Of a DNA stretch of 64,000 nucleotides, positions 42,187 to 53,249 are shown piece by piece. The translations under genes and the position numbers were made by a program. The DNA lies in contig NZ_JAHGVE010000001.1 of assembly GCF_018835585.1 (NCBI RefSeq), forward strand, positions 186,001 through 250,000. The letters run 5' to 3'. The notes beneath the pieces are model-generated. The model ran no database searches, was not told the origin of the DNA, and saw nothing but the letters and a program-made list of their open reading frames with translations. This DNA comes from Pelorhabdus rhamnosifermentans (GTDB taxonomy: Bacteria; Bacillota; Negativicutes; UMGS1260). How positions within the stretch are numbered: the first letter of the stretch is position 1; every line of letters starts with the position of its first letter.

Positions 42187-42999
42187 ATGGTTATCAACAC
42201 AAATGTCGCTTCATTAAACGCATGGAGAAATCTCGAAGCACAGAGCAATGCACAATCAGCTTCGATGGGGAAACTTTCTTCAGGTAAAAGAATCAACAAA
42301 GCAGCGGATGATGCTGCAGGTCTTGCAATTTCAGAAAAAATGATCAGCCAGATTAACGGCTTGGATCAAGCTTCAAGTAATGCTCAAGATGGTATTTCTT
42401 TAGTACAGACGGCTGAAGGCGCATTGAATGAAACAACTTCCATTATTCAACGTCTACGTCAATTGGCTGTTCAAGCTCGCAATGGCAGCGAAACAGACAA
42501 GGATCGCGCTCACATTCAAAAAGAAGTGGGTCAGCTGCTTTCTGAAGTAAATCAGATTGCTAGTACGACGCAGTTTAATACAATGAACTTGTTGAACGGA
42601 TCTACTACAACTGTGACATTCCAGATCGGTGCTAACCAAGGCCAGACGATGGCAGTGTCTCTTCCGACTGTAACGGCAACTAAACTGGCCATCAATACTA
42701 TATCCTTGGCGACTGCTGCTGGTGCTTCAGGTGCTATTAAATCACTTGATGCAGCACTGAGCACTGTTTCAGGCGCACGGGCTAACTTGGGTGCTGTTCA
42801 GAATCGTTTGCAACATGCTATCAATAATTTGCAGGTTGCTTCCGAGAACTTATCTTCCGCAAATTCTCGTGTTCGCGACGTAGATATGGCGAAAGAAATG
42901 GCAAGCTTCAGCAAAACGCAAGTTCTTGTTCAGGCAGGTACTGCTATGTTGGCACAAGCTAACCAGATGCCACAGACCGTACTTAAGTTACTGGGCTAA
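42187..42999 (+). CDS. hag: flagellin 3
   Basis: 270 residues. It differs from copy 4 at only three positions in the centre (TVTATKLAIN here, TVTANKLSID there), so the pair looks recently duplicated or homogenised by gene conversion. It shares LAVQARNGSETDKDRAH and ENLSSANSRVRD with copy 4, whereas copies 1 and 2 have LAVQSRNG and ENLNSANSRVRD. Confidence 0.93.
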   Translation: MVINTNVASLNAWRNLEAQSNAQSASMGKLSSGKRINKAADDAAGLAISEKMISQINGLDQASSNAQDGISLVQTAEGALNETTSIIQRLRQLAVQARNGSETDKDRAHIQKEVGQLLSEVNQIASTTQFNTMNLLNGSTTTVTFQIGANQGQTMAVSLPTVTATKLAINTISLATAAGASGAIKSLDAALSTVSGARANLGAVQNRLQHAINNLQVASENLSSANSRVRDVDMAKEMASFSKTQVLVQAGTAMLAQANQMPQTVLKLLG

Positions 43000-43016
43000 T
43001 AGGTATATTTATTATG

Positions 43017-43051
43017 AAAAACCGGTCGGCAAACATTGCCGACCGGTTTTT
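43017..43051 (+). terminator. terminator of flagellin 3
   Basis: AAAACCGGTCGGCAA and TTGCCGACCGGTTTTT form a perfect stem with T-run. Confidence 0.85.
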
Positions 43052-43139
43052 CATAATAAAGGAAGGGTTGCCTGCAGTCTTGAAAGTTTTCGCTTGTGTC
43101 GATTTTAAGAAAAAAGAGTAATATTTTTAAAAAAAATGC

Positions 43140-43166
43140 TTAAGTGAGTGGCGGATTGTTACGATA
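43140..43166 (+). promoter_or_regulatory. sigma-28-type promoter of flagellin gene 4
   Basis: TTAA (43140-43143), 15 bases, TTACGATA (43159-43166). Confidence 0.65.
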
Positions 43167-43215
43167 TAATAAATGACAGTGTGAAACGAGTAATGATGGA
43201 CATGCTGTACAGAGT

Positions 43216-43249
43216 TTTGGCATGGATGCCAAATAAAATTCAGGGAGGA
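43216..43249 (+). promoter_or_regulatory. CsrA-type leader sites of flagellin 4
   Basis: TTTGGCA (43216-43222), loop TGGA, TGCCAAA (43227-43233), then the AGGGAGGAA ribosome site (about 43242-43250). Confidence 0.7.
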
Positions 43250-43256
43250 ATTAGAC

Positions 43257-44069
43257 ATGGTTATCAACACAAATGTCGCTTCATTAAACGCATGGAGAAA
43301 TCTCGAGGCACAGAGCAATGCACAATCAGCTTCGATGGGGAAACTTTCTTCAGGTAAAAGAATCAACAAAGCAGCGGATGATGCTGCAGGTCTTGCAATT
43401 TCAGAAAAAATGATCAGCCAGATTAACGGTTTGGATCAAGCTTCAAGTAATGCTCAAGATGGTATTTCTTTAGTACAGACGGCTGAAGGCGCATTGAATG
43501 AAACAACTTCCATTATTCAACGTCTACGTCAATTGGCTGTTCAAGCTCGCAATGGCAGTGAAACAGACAAGGATCGCGCTCACATTCAAAAAGAAGTGGG
43601 TCAGCTGCTTTCTGAAGTAAATCAGATTGCTAGTACGACGCAGTTCAATACAATGAACTTGTTGAACGGATCTACTACAACTGTGACATTCCAGATTGGT
43701 GCTAACCAAGGCCAGACGATGGCAGTGTCTCTTCCGACTGTAACAGCAAATAAATTGTCCATCGATACCATATCCTTGGCGACTGCTGCTGGTGCTTCGG
43801 GTGCTATTAAATCACTTGATGCAGCACTGAGCACTGTTTCAGGCGCACGGGCTAACTTGGGTGCTGTTCAGAATCGTTTGCAACATGCTATCAATAATTT
43901 GCAGGTTGCCTCCGAAAACTTATCTTCCGCTAATTCTCGTGTTCGTGACGTAGATATGGCGAAAGAAATGGCAAGCTTCAGCAAAACGCAGGTTCTTGTT
44001 CAGGCAGGTACTGCTATGCTGGCACAAGCTAATCAGATGCCACAGACTGTACTTAAATTACTGGGTTAA
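43257..44069 (+). CDS. hag: flagellin 4
   Basis: 270 residues, almost the same as copy 3. It is the last of the tandem array and is followed by its own terminator and then flaG-fliD. Having four near-identical coding sequences with separate promoters suggests dosage or filament mixing rather than simple redundancy; this is inference. Confidence 0.93.
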   Translation: MVINTNVASLNAWRNLEAQSNAQSASMGKLSSGKRINKAADDAAGLAISEKMISQINGLDQASSNAQDGISLVQTAEGALNETTSIIQRLRQLAVQARNGSETDKDRAHIQKEVGQLLSEVNQIASTTQFNTMNLLNGSTTTVTFQIGANQGQTMAVSLPTVTANKLSIDTISLATAAGASGAIKSLDAALSTVSGARANLGAVQNRLQHAINNLQVASENLSSANSRVRDVDMAKEMASFSKTQVLVQAGTAMLAQANQMPQTVLKLLG

Positions 44070-44086
44070 TAGCCATATTTCTTATG

Positions 44087-44117
44087 ACCGGCCGGCAAAC
44101 ACTGCCGGCCGGTTTTT
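44087..44117 (+). terminator. terminator of flagellin 4
   Basis: ACCGGCCGGCA pairs with TGCCGGCCGGT, then T-run. Stem bases differ from copies 2 and 3 but remain paired. Confidence 0.8.
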
Positions 44118-44140
44118 AATAATAAAGGAAGGGTAGTCTG

Positions 44141-44497
44141 ATGAAAATTGATGCGGGGCATGTACAGTCAGCCGTTGATTTGAATAGTGATAGTGGCAGG
44201 GCAATGATATCGACGGCTTCACAGACCACTTCTCATGAACAAGCCGATCTTCATAAAGAAGCCAATCCTGCCGTTGATAAACAGCAACTGCAAAAAGTGG
44301 TGGATCAGTGGAATCAAAATGCTGAGAAAAAAAATCAAGAATTGCGGCTGGCTATTCATGAAGAAACAAACAGGATGATTGTGGAAGTCGTAGATTTAAC
44401 GACGAAAAAAGTTATTTCTACATTTCCACCTAAACAAATTTTGGCTTTAGATGATGCTTTGGAAAGAGAATGGAAGTTATTAGATAAAAGAATTTAA
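44141..44497 (+). CDS. flaG: FlaG family flagellar protein
   Basis: A 118-residue protein. The C-terminal half (LQKVVDQWNQNAEKKNQELRLAIHEETNRMIVEVVDLTTKKVISTFPPKQIL) is the FlaG domain, preceded by a disordered polar N-terminus. FlaG proteins influence filament length, and the gene commonly precedes fliD as it does here. ATG 44141 follows AAAGGAAGGG. Confidence 0.88.
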   Translation: MKIDAGHVQSAVDLNSDSGRAMISTASQTTSHEQADLHKEANPAVDKQQLQKVVDQWNQNAEKKNQELRLAIHEETNRMIVEVVDLTTKKVISTFPPKQILALDDALEREWKLLDKRI

Positions 44498-44515
44498 ACA
44501 GAAAGGGTGAATAGA

Positions 44516-46636
44516 ATGTCATCAGTCTCTTCCGCTTCTTTGTCTTCGACGGGTTTTCTGCATATGAATAATCTGTCCGGGATAGATGTTGATGCTTTAG
44601 TCAGCGCCACTATTATGGCTGACAGCATCCCAATTACACTCTTGAAAAATAAGAACACATTGCTTCAGACACAATCCAGTGATTACGCAACGATTAAAAA
44701 CGGTTTATTTTCACTTCGGAGCGCCCTGAATGATCTGACTTACAATAGCGCCTACACGGGACGCACAGCTACTACAACGGATGCCACGATCGTGACAGGA
44801 GTATCACAAAATGGTGCTTCTACGGGTGCCTATGTTATTGAGGTAACTGGATTAGCGAAAACGACGCATGCGACAGGTGCGGCTTTGACGTTTGCCGATG
44901 GTACAGATGGTAAAGGAACTAAGGCGACTTTGACAGGTAGCGGTGCTAACACGGTAGGGGCAGGCGTGGATCGCAATTTGGCCTTTAATGATCCGACATC
45001 GCCTTATTTGGGCCGGATTACGGCTGGCTTTTTTACGGTGAATGATCAGCGTATCGATGTGACAGCTACAGATACTATCAATACGATACTGAATAAGATT
45101 AGTGCCTCAGGAGCTGGCGTTAATGCAACCATTGATGGTAGTGGTCATGTTGTATTGACGCAGAAAACTGTTGGTGCTACGCCGACAGTGAAATTTGGTG
45201 CCGAAGGCGATTCGAGCGGCTTTTTAGCACAAGTAGGGCTGAATACAACGACAGCCGTAGCAGGAACTGATCCCGATCAGCAGGAGGCCTTGAATACGAG
45301 TTTTGGTGCGGGTGCAATTACGGCGGGGTATTTCTCTATTAACGGTACCTATTTTTCTGTCGATCCGACTAAGGATACCATGGATTCCATTATTAATAAA
45401 ATTAATAGTTCGACAACAGCTGGTGTATTGGCTTTTTATGATTCAACAACGAAACAGATGTCTTTGACGAATCAGACTGCTGGCAATAAGAACATTGACT
45501 TGGGCACGTCAGCGACAGATTCTTCGAACTTCTTGTCTAAGATGGGTTTGAAGGCTGGAATTCATAATAGCGATGGTACGGGTGGTTCGGTGGTACTAGG
45601 AGAGGACGCAGCTGTAAAGGTAAATGGCACTGCTGTGACACCGACTAATAATACAGTGACATTGAATGGCAATACTTTTACGATTAATAAGACGGGTACG
45701 GCTACCGTGACGGTGCAAAATGACACGGACTCGATTGTCAAAAAAGTTCAGGCCTTTATCACTGCGTACAATACAACCATTGATCAGGTTAATGGTAAAC
45801 TCAATGAAGAATCATCCGATTCGACTGCGGACCATAAAGTCGGGGGCGATCTTTTTGGCGACCCTACTTTGGCTGATATTAGTGAGACACTGCGCAGCTT
45901 CAGTTATGCCACTGTTGCTGCGCAGCCTGCTACGATGCAGCAGTTATCGCAAGCGGGTATTACGACAGGTGCGGTCGGTCAATCCGTTGATGAAAGCAAG
46001 ACGGGTCATCTATCCTTGGACGTGGATGTATTGAAGAAGGCACTGCAATCGGACCCTGGAGCAGTGGCATCACTATTTGGTAATTCTACCGCTTCTGTAC
46101 TCAATGAAGCCGTTGGTACAAGTGACGGTGCAAAAACCGACTATACACTTAAGAACGGATCAATTTCCGCAGCTCCGACGATACAAACTGTTGATGGTAG
46201 TTTGACAACAACTTATAACGAAGTTACTACGTTCAGTACGGATGCTGCTACGCGTGCTAAGGAATATATGATTGATTATACGACAGGAAAAATTACGTTT
46301 GGTACGGCACCTGTTGCCGGAGCAACGATTAAGGCAAGTTACGATTATGATGTAAGCTCAGGCAATAATGCAGGTGTCTTTGTGCAAATGACAACACAAT
46401 TGAGTAATTACACCAAGGTTGGCGGTGTTTTTGATTCTCTTACAGGATCTAATGGGTCCATAACGCAGATGGTGAAGTACAACAGTGATCGAATCAAAGA
46501 TCTGCAGCTGAGGCTTAAGGATGAGCAGACGATGTTATATACGAAATATAACGCGATGCAAACGCTTTTACAAAGTTTACAAAGTCAAGGCAGCTTTTTA
46601 ACGTCGGCCTTATCAAGTTCGTCTAGTTCCAAATAA
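44516..46636 (+). CDS. fliD: flagellar filament cap protein FliD (HAP2)
   Basis: A 706-residue secreted protein, at the long end for FliD. The N-terminal HAP2 domain (MNNLSGIDVDALVSATIMADSIPI...) and the C-terminal coiled coil (LQLRLKDEQTMLYTKYNAMQTLLQSLQSQGSFLTS) are typical. The extended Thr/Ala/Gly-rich centre carries at least two similar units (AGFFTVNDQRIDVTATDTINTILNKI and AGYFSINGTYFSVDPTKDTMDSIINKI), which are the flagellin-hook IN motifs. It caps the growing filament. ATG 44516 follows GAAAGGGTG; GTG 44507 lies ahead within that site. Confidence 0.9.
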   Translation: MSSVSSASLSSTGFLHMNNLSGIDVDALVSATIMADSIPITLLKNKNTLLQTQSSDYATIKNGLFSLRSALNDLTYNSAYTGRTATTTDATIVTGVSQNGASTGAYVIEVTGLAKTTHATGAALTFADGTDGKGTKATLTGSGANTVGAGVDRNLAFNDPTSPYLGRITAGFFTVNDQRIDVTATDTINTILNKISASGAGVNATIDGSGHVVLTQKTVGATPTVKFGAEGDSSGFLAQVGLNTTTAVAGTDPDQQEALNTSFGAGAITAGYFSINGTYFSVDPTKDTMDSIINKINSSTTAGVLAFYDSTTKQMSLTNQTAGNKNIDLGTSATDSSNFLSKMGLKAGIHNSDGTGGSVVLGEDAAVKVNGTAVTPTNNTVTLNGNTFTINKTGTATVTVQNDTDSIVKKVQAFITAYNTTIDQVNGKLNEESSDSTADHKVGGDLFGDPTLADISETLRSFSYATVAAQPATMQQLSQAGITTGAVGQSVDESKTGHLSLDVDVLKKALQSDPGAVASLFGNSTASVLNEAVGTSDGAKTDYTLKNGSISAAPTIQTVDGSLTTTYNEVTTFSTDAATRAKEYMIDYTTGKITFGTAPVAGATIKASYDYDVSSGNNAGVFVQMTTQLSNYTKVGGVFDSLTGSNGSITQMVKYNSDRIKDLQLRLKDEQTMLYTKYNAMQTLLQSLQSQGSFLTSALSSSSSSK

Positions 46637-46643
46637 ATGATTT

Positions 46644-46678
46644 AAGAAGTAGCCAATAATTTTTATTGGCTACTTCTT
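46644..46678 (+). terminator. hairpin after fliD
   Basis: AAGAAGTAGCCAATAA (46644-46659) and TTATTGGCTACTTCTT (46663-46678) form a perfect 16-bp stem with a three-base loop, though without a long T-run. Confidence 0.65.
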
Positions 46679-46690
46679 AGGGGTGCAAAT

Positions 46691-46720
46691 GTTTACTATT
46701 GTTTGGTTGTGTTCACTATT
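46691..46720. repeat. direct repeat GTTYACTATT, 20 bp apart
   Basis: GTTTACTATT (46691-46700) and GTTCACTATT (46711-46720) lie on the same helix face (two turns apart), just before the winged-helix gene. They could be its operator. Confidence 0.45.
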
Positions 46721-46735
46721 TGGGGGTAGTATTTG

Positions 46736-46951
46736 GTGAATAATCTGCATCAAGAGATACTATGGCTGCTTATGAACTACGAGACATCTTATGCCAAGCC
46801 GATGAATTCTGACAACATCGGCCGTCTGCTTCACGTAACGCCAGCCTATGTGCGTAGTCAACTGTCGCAGTTGGTGAAAAGTAAATTAGTTGGTGTGCGG
46901 CGGGGAAATGGTGGGGGATACTATATGATCAGAGAAAGAGGTTTATCGTGA
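46736..46951 (+). CDS. small winged-helix DNA-binding protein
   Basis: A 71-residue protein that is almost only one winged helix: HQEILWLLMNYETSYAKPM, NIGRLLHVTPAYVRSQLSQLVKSKLV and a beta wing VRRGNGGGYYMIRE, as in Rrf2/MarR-like folds but without any sensor domain. GTG 46736 is preferred to TTG 46733. Its stop overlaps the start of the next gene. Lying inside the flagellar region it may regulate the genes that follow. I do not know a named family. Confidence 0.6.
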   Translation: MNNLHQEILWLLMNYETSYAKPMNSDNIGRLLHVTPAYVRSQLSQLVKSKLVGVRRGNGGGYYMIRERGLS

Positions 46952-47406
46952 TGAAAAATTCGCAATCAGATTCATCAAAGTTCGTTCAACTGACGACTGT
47001 GTTAGCGGAAATGGCTGGATATTTACAGAATGTAGCGCAGGCTTATCAAACATTAGAGTTTGATTTTCAGTTAGACCAGCGGGCAGACTCACTAGAAAAG
47101 TTGCTTCAGGTAATGGAAGGGTTGAATTATTGTAAAAAAATGTTTAGTTCTGCTGCGTCTCTGTTAGGACTGAATGTTGCACAAAATATAGGCAGTGGAA
47201 TGTCTATCAACGCATTTGCTAATGAATTGCAGAAATCCTTTGAACAGATTGATGAAGCAGCAGAAAATGGCGATTACTCCCTGCTAGCTGATCTTACGGA
47301 ATATGATTTAATCTCTTTAGTTGAGCAAGCGCGACAATTGCTTGCTGTTATTCAGGAACAGTGTAATCAGCGGAAGGGATTGGAATTTGTTCATGATGGA
47401 AGATAA
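46951..47406 (+). CDS. helical protein upstream of the Maf gene, function unknown
   Basis: A 151-residue acidic helical protein without cysteine clusters, signal or membrane segments (FVQLTTVLAEMAGYLQNVAQAYQTLEFDF, then LLADLTEYDLISLVEQARQLLAVI). It resembles helical export chaperones in size and character, but I recognise no family. Its 3' end overlaps the Maf glycosyltransferase gene by 14 bp, so the two are translationally linked. A partner or chaperone role for Maf is possible. Confidence 0.6.
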   Translation: MKNSQSDSSKFVQLTTVLAEMAGYLQNVAQAYQTLEFDFQLDQRADSLEKLLQVMEGLNYCKKMFSSAASLLGLNVAQNIGSGMSINAFANELQKSFEQIDEAAENGDYSLLADLTEYDLISLVEQARQLLAVIQEQCNQRKGLEFVHDGR

Positions 47407-49258
47407 GTTTGGAAAAGAAAATTGGGTGGCGTTTTATAAACGCTATGGAACGGTAATCCCTGAGTATGTCGCAGCAGCCGAAAGCAAGCATCTGGAGCTG
47501 TTAGACAGCCGCAAGGGCTTGCCAACGGTTCGAATTACAACGGCGGAAGGTAAAAAAATATTTTTGCATAGCTCCGTTGACCCTGTTCAAGAAGCAGAAA
47601 AAGTTGTTCGGGGATTAGATGTTCTTTCAAGTAGTTTGGTTGTTGTTTATGGTTTTGGTCTAGGTTATCTTGTCGAAGCGCTGCATAAAAATATCGATGA
47701 AAGAATTCCAATTTTTGTCATTGAACCGGATCATGATTTGTTTCGTGCGGCCCTGAATACGCGGGATTTGCGAGCTGTTTTATCATCAGAGCGTGTCTTT
47801 ATTATTGCGCCTAGTGATGAAGGATATGAAATTGCTACGAATTTTTTTGAGCTTTATGACTTAACGCGGTATAGCAACTTAGTGATTACGGGGTTGTCAG
47901 GACATCAAGCCGCTTATGCTAAGGCTTATGAAAAAACGGTTCATCAATTGAGTGATGCAGTGAATGCGAGGCTGGTTCAGGAGAAGACCATGAGCATCAA
48001 TGGAGCTTCTATCATGTCCAACTCGATTTGTAATTTGCCGATTTATTATCGTTCACCAGGTATTCATACACTTTTCGATCAATTTAAAGGGATGCCGGCC
48101 ATTATTGTATCAGCAGGTCCTTCATTGAATAAAAATATTCATTTATTGAAGAAAGCCAAGGGAAAAGCTGTTATTCTCGCTGTGGGTACAGCCCTAAAGG
48201 CACTCCAAAAGAACGGTATTGAACCGGACTTTATGGTGAGTATTGATCCAAATCCGATTAATTATGAGCATTTCAAAGCCGTGAATTTTCCTCATGTTCC
48301 TTTAATAACGGAAATGCAAACTTTTCCAAAAGTCTTAGAAAATCATCAGGGGCCTTTCTTTGTTACCGGGAACAAACCAATTTTAAAATGGTTTGAGGGT
48401 GTTATTGAAGAGAAGGGGACGACGGAGAGCGGCGGTTCTGTGGCTAATAATGCGTTGACAGTGGCTTATAAATTTGGTGCTGATCCGATTATTCTTGTGG
48501 GACAAGATTTGGCTTATGCCAGGGATGGGCATTCTCATGCAGCTGGAACGAATCATGAGAATATTGTTTATAATGGCGGTGAGGGTGGAAACTATTTTTT
48601 AGTGAAAGCCAATGATGGTGGAGAGATTTTAACTAATCGTGCTTTTTATCAATTTTTAAAATTCTTTGAAGTCTGGATTAAAAAATATCCGCAACCCGAA
48701 TATATTAATGCTACAGAAGGCGGGGCCTTGATTGAAGGAACGAAGATCATGACGTTACAGCAAGTACTTGATGAGTATTGTGAAAGATCCGTTGATGTGC
48801 AAGGGATAATTAAAGAGGCGACAGATTCATTTACAGTGCCGGATGTGATGCCTTTCGTCATCAGACTTGAACAGTGCTTGGCTAATATAAAAACGATGGT
48901 GAAAGAAGCTTATTTGGCTATTAAGCGGTTAAATCAACTGGAACGGGCCTGCGAAAACGGGCAAGCACAAAAAATGAATCACTATAGCAAGGATGTAAAG
49001 CGTTGCTATGAAAAATTTGAGCAAAATACGGATGTTCGTGATGTAGTCGAATGGTTTTGTCACGATGATATTCAGCAAGTCCTTTATCGAACGCATCAAG
49101 CGGGTTTCAAAGAACAAGATGATTATCATGCTGCTGTTGCTGATTACAAAATATATTATGAGACGATTATTGCCGGGGCCAAGGTAGCGCAAGGTCTTAT
49201 GGAAGATTGTGTGATAAAAATTAGGGGGAACGTAAGCGATGGCTGTGAATCCTTATGA
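47393..49258 (+). CDS. Maf-type flagellin glycosyltransferase (DUF115/MptE-like)
   Basis: A 621-residue protein. The central 6-hydroxymethylpterin-pyrophosphokinase-like domain is recognisable: FKGMPAIIVSAGPSLNKNI, AVGTALKALQKNGIEPDFMVSIDP, SGGSVANNALTVAYKFGADPIILVGQDLAY. These are the hallmarks of motility-associated factors that transfer pseudaminic or legionaminic acid to flagellin before export. The neighbours (fliS, then pseB-pseC-pseG) fit. The C-terminal 170 residues are helical. Start ATG 47393 or 47396; the ribosome site is weak, so translation may depend on the overlapping upstream gene. Confidence 0.85.
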   Translation: MMEDKFGKENWVAFYKRYGTVIPEYVAAAESKHLELLDSRKGLPTVRITTAEGKKIFLHSSVDPVQEAEKVVRGLDVLSSSLVVVYGFGLGYLVEALHKNIDERIPIFVIEPDHDLFRAALNTRDLRAVLSSERVFIIAPSDEGYEIATNFFELYDLTRYSNLVITGLSGHQAAYAKAYEKTVHQLSDAVNARLVQEKTMSINGASIMSNSICNLPIYYRSPGIHTLFDQFKGMPAIIVSAGPSLNKNIHLLKKAKGKAVILAVGTALKALQKNGIEPDFMVSIDPNPINYEHFKAVNFPHVPLITEMQTFPKVLENHQGPFFVTGNKPILKWFEGVIEEKGTTESGGSVANNALTVAYKFGADPIILVGQDLAYARDGHSHAAGTNHENIVYNGGEGGNYFLVKANDGGEILTNRAFYQFLKFFEVWIKKYPQPEYINATEGGALIEGTKIMTLQQVLDEYCERSVDVQGIIKEATDSFTVPDVMPFVIRLEQCLANIKTMVKEAYLAIKRLNQLERACENGQAQKMNHYSKDVKRCYEKFEQNTDVRDVVEWFCHDDIQQVLYRTHQAGFKEQDDYHAAVADYKIYYETIIAGAKVAQGLMEDCVIKIRGNVSDGCESL

Positions 49259-49637
49259 ACAATATCGGCGTATGCAAGTTGAAACAGCGAGTCAAGGAAA
49301 GCTGATTCTTATGTTGTATGAAGGAGCTATTAAGAACTTACATTTGGCGCAGCAGTGTATGGAGAGCAAAAACATCAATGGGGCCCACAGTTCTTTAATG
49401 AAGGCTCAGCGAATTATTCAAGAATTAAATATCACCTTGAATATGGATGCCGGTGAAATTGCCCAAAATTTGCGGGACTTATATGTGTATATGCTGGAAC
49501 GTCTGGCAAAGGCTAATATGCAAAAGGATCGTGCGATTGTTAGTGAAGTGCTTGAACTATTGGCGGAACTCAAATCAGGGTGGGATGAAATTATTTTGAA
49601 GAAAAGTTCGCGAAATGCACCAGTACAGGTGAAATGA
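49239..49637 (+). CDS. fliS: flagellin export chaperone FliS
   Basis: A 132-residue helical protein: NPYEQYRRMQVETASQGKLILMLYEGAIKNLHLA is the FliS signature, followed by NGAHSSLMKAQRIIQELNITLNMDAGEIAQNL and the LYVYMLERLAKAN helix. It binds the flagellin C-terminus and prevents premature polymerisation. It overlaps the Maf gene by 20 bp and has RBS AGGGGGAA inside it. Confidence 0.92.
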   Translation: MAVNPYEQYRRMQVETASQGKLILMLYEGAIKNLHLAQQCMESKNINGAHSSLMKAQRIIQELNITLNMDAGEIAQNLRDLYVYMLERLAKANMQKDRAIVSEVLELLAELKSGWDEIILKKSSRNAPVQVK

Positions 49638-50017
49638 ATATGAAACAGACAGGTGAGACGGAGTTGTTGTTCAAGCACTATTACAATATGCGCACATTAT
49701 CCATTAAGCAATTTGAGGCCATTCAAGAAGATCAGCTGCTTATTGTGGAAGAGCTGATTGCACAAAAAGGAATCATGATTACGGAGATTAAAAAGTGGTA
49801 TGAACAGCATGTCCTTTCTGACTATCCATCCGATGTTACGGCTGCATTAAGTGACATTATCCGTGAAATTCGGGACTATGAGGAAAAAAGTCAGCAGTTA
49901 TTGACTGAACGGCAGGAGCAGGTGCGTAAGGTCATGGTAGTTAATCAGAAATCGAAATTGATTCAGCGGGCTTATGAAGATCAAGCTTTCCCACAGCAAC
50001 TCAATATACAAAAATAA
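49634..50017 (+). CDS. fliT: FliT-like flagellar chaperone
   Basis: A 127-residue helical protein (YYNMRTLSIKQFEAIQEDQLLIVEELIAQKGIMITEIKKW...). Position directly after fliS, overlapping ATGA, and its size and four-helix pattern fit FliT, the chaperone of FliD. Sequence conservation in this family is low, so the assignment leans on context. Confidence 0.7.
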   Translation: MNMKQTGETELLFKHYYNMRTLSIKQFEAIQEDQLLIVEELIAQKGIMITEIKKWYEQHVLSDYPSDVTAALSDIIREIRDYEEKSQQLLTERQEQVRKVMVVNQKSKLIQRAYEDQAFPQQLNIQK

Positions 50018-50031
50018 TCGAGTCAGTGTGA

Positions 50032-52214
<2,183 letters not shown>

Positions 52215-52218
52215 TTTT

Positions 52219-53226
52219 ATGAATATTCCTATTTTTGGCAAACAAGAAACAATTTTATTTCGAGTCGATTCGTCTGTCATATTAGGCACGGGTCATGTGA
52301 TGCGCTGTCTGGCCTTGGCTGACTGGTTGTCTGAGCGGGGAAGCAAAATTTTTTTTCTGTGTAAGTCTTTGTCTGGAAATGTTGCTCAACTGATATTGGA
52401 TAAAGGGTATCCGGTTCAGTGGATAGATGGTGACAGTGAAGGGATTGAAGTGATCCGGTCCTTGAGCACAGGTGAAAAATGGGATTGGATGATAGTGGAT
52501 CACTATGAACTGGACTATCGCTGGGAAAGTCAAGTGCGGTATTTCGTTGAAAAAATCATGGTGATTGATGATTTGGCTAATCGCCGTCATGACTGTGATG
52601 TATTGCTTGATCAAAACTATTTTGAAAAGATGGCTGAGCGTTATCGAGAATGGATTCCCAAGAATTGTGTTACTTTACTGGGTCCGCGTTATGCCCTGCT
52701 GCGCAGGGAGTTTTTCGCAGAAAGTGGCAAACTGCGGTCGCGCGATGGGATTGTCAGGCGAATGTTAGTTTCTTTTGGTGGCAGCGATCCAACGGATGAG
52801 ACAAGGAAAGCATTGGATGCTCTCGAAATACTTAAGAAAAACGCGATTATTGTCGATATAATAGCTGGCGGCGCAAATCGGTGCCAGGCTGAAATAAAAG
52901 CACGTTGTGAAACTCATTCAAATTACCATTATTATGATTATGTATCCAATATGGCGCAAATGATGCAACGAGCTGATCTGATGATAGGCGCAGGCGGCAC
53001 TACGACTTGGGAGCGCTGCTACATGGCTCTGCCATCGCTGACGATTGTCGTGGCTGACAACCAGCGTGAGACGACTCAGGCAGTTGCCAAAGCTGGGGCA
53101 ACGATCAATTTAGGTTGGCATGAAGCGGTTACTCCGGCCATGATAGTGAATGCTCTTAAGAATATGATGTCTAATAGCGAGCTTTTACAGAAGATGTCTT
53201 GTAAGGCCCGAAAATTTATTGAATGA
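52219..53226 (+). CDS. pseG: UDP-sugar hydrolase PseG
   Basis: A 335-residue GT-B fold protein. FRVDSSVILGTGHVMRCLALADWL contains the catalytic His of PseG (GxGHxxR), followed by WMIVDHYELDYRWE, DDLANRRHDCDVLLDQN, VSFGGSDPTDET and IGAGGTTTWERCYMALPSL. It removes UDP from the bis-acetamido sugar in pseudaminic acid synthesis. The acetyltransferase step (PseH) that precedes it has no obvious gene in the window. Confidence 0.88.
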   Translation: MNIPIFGKQETILFRVDSSVILGTGHVMRCLALADWLSERGSKIFFLCKSLSGNVAQLILDKGYPVQWIDGDSEGIEVIRSLSTGEKWDWMIVDHYELDYRWESQVRYFVEKIMVIDDLANRRHDCDVLLDQNYFEKMAERYREWIPKNCVTLLGPRYALLRREFFAESGKLRSRDGIVRRMLVSFGGSDPTDETRKALDALEILKKNAIIVDIIAGGANRCQAEIKARCETHSNYHYYDYVSNMAQMMQRADLMIGAGGTTTWERCYMALPSLTIVVADNQRETTQAVAKAGATINLGWHEAVTPAMIVNALKNMMSNSELLQKMSCKARKFIE

Positions 53227-53249
53227 TCCCAATGAAAGAGGTTGATCCT

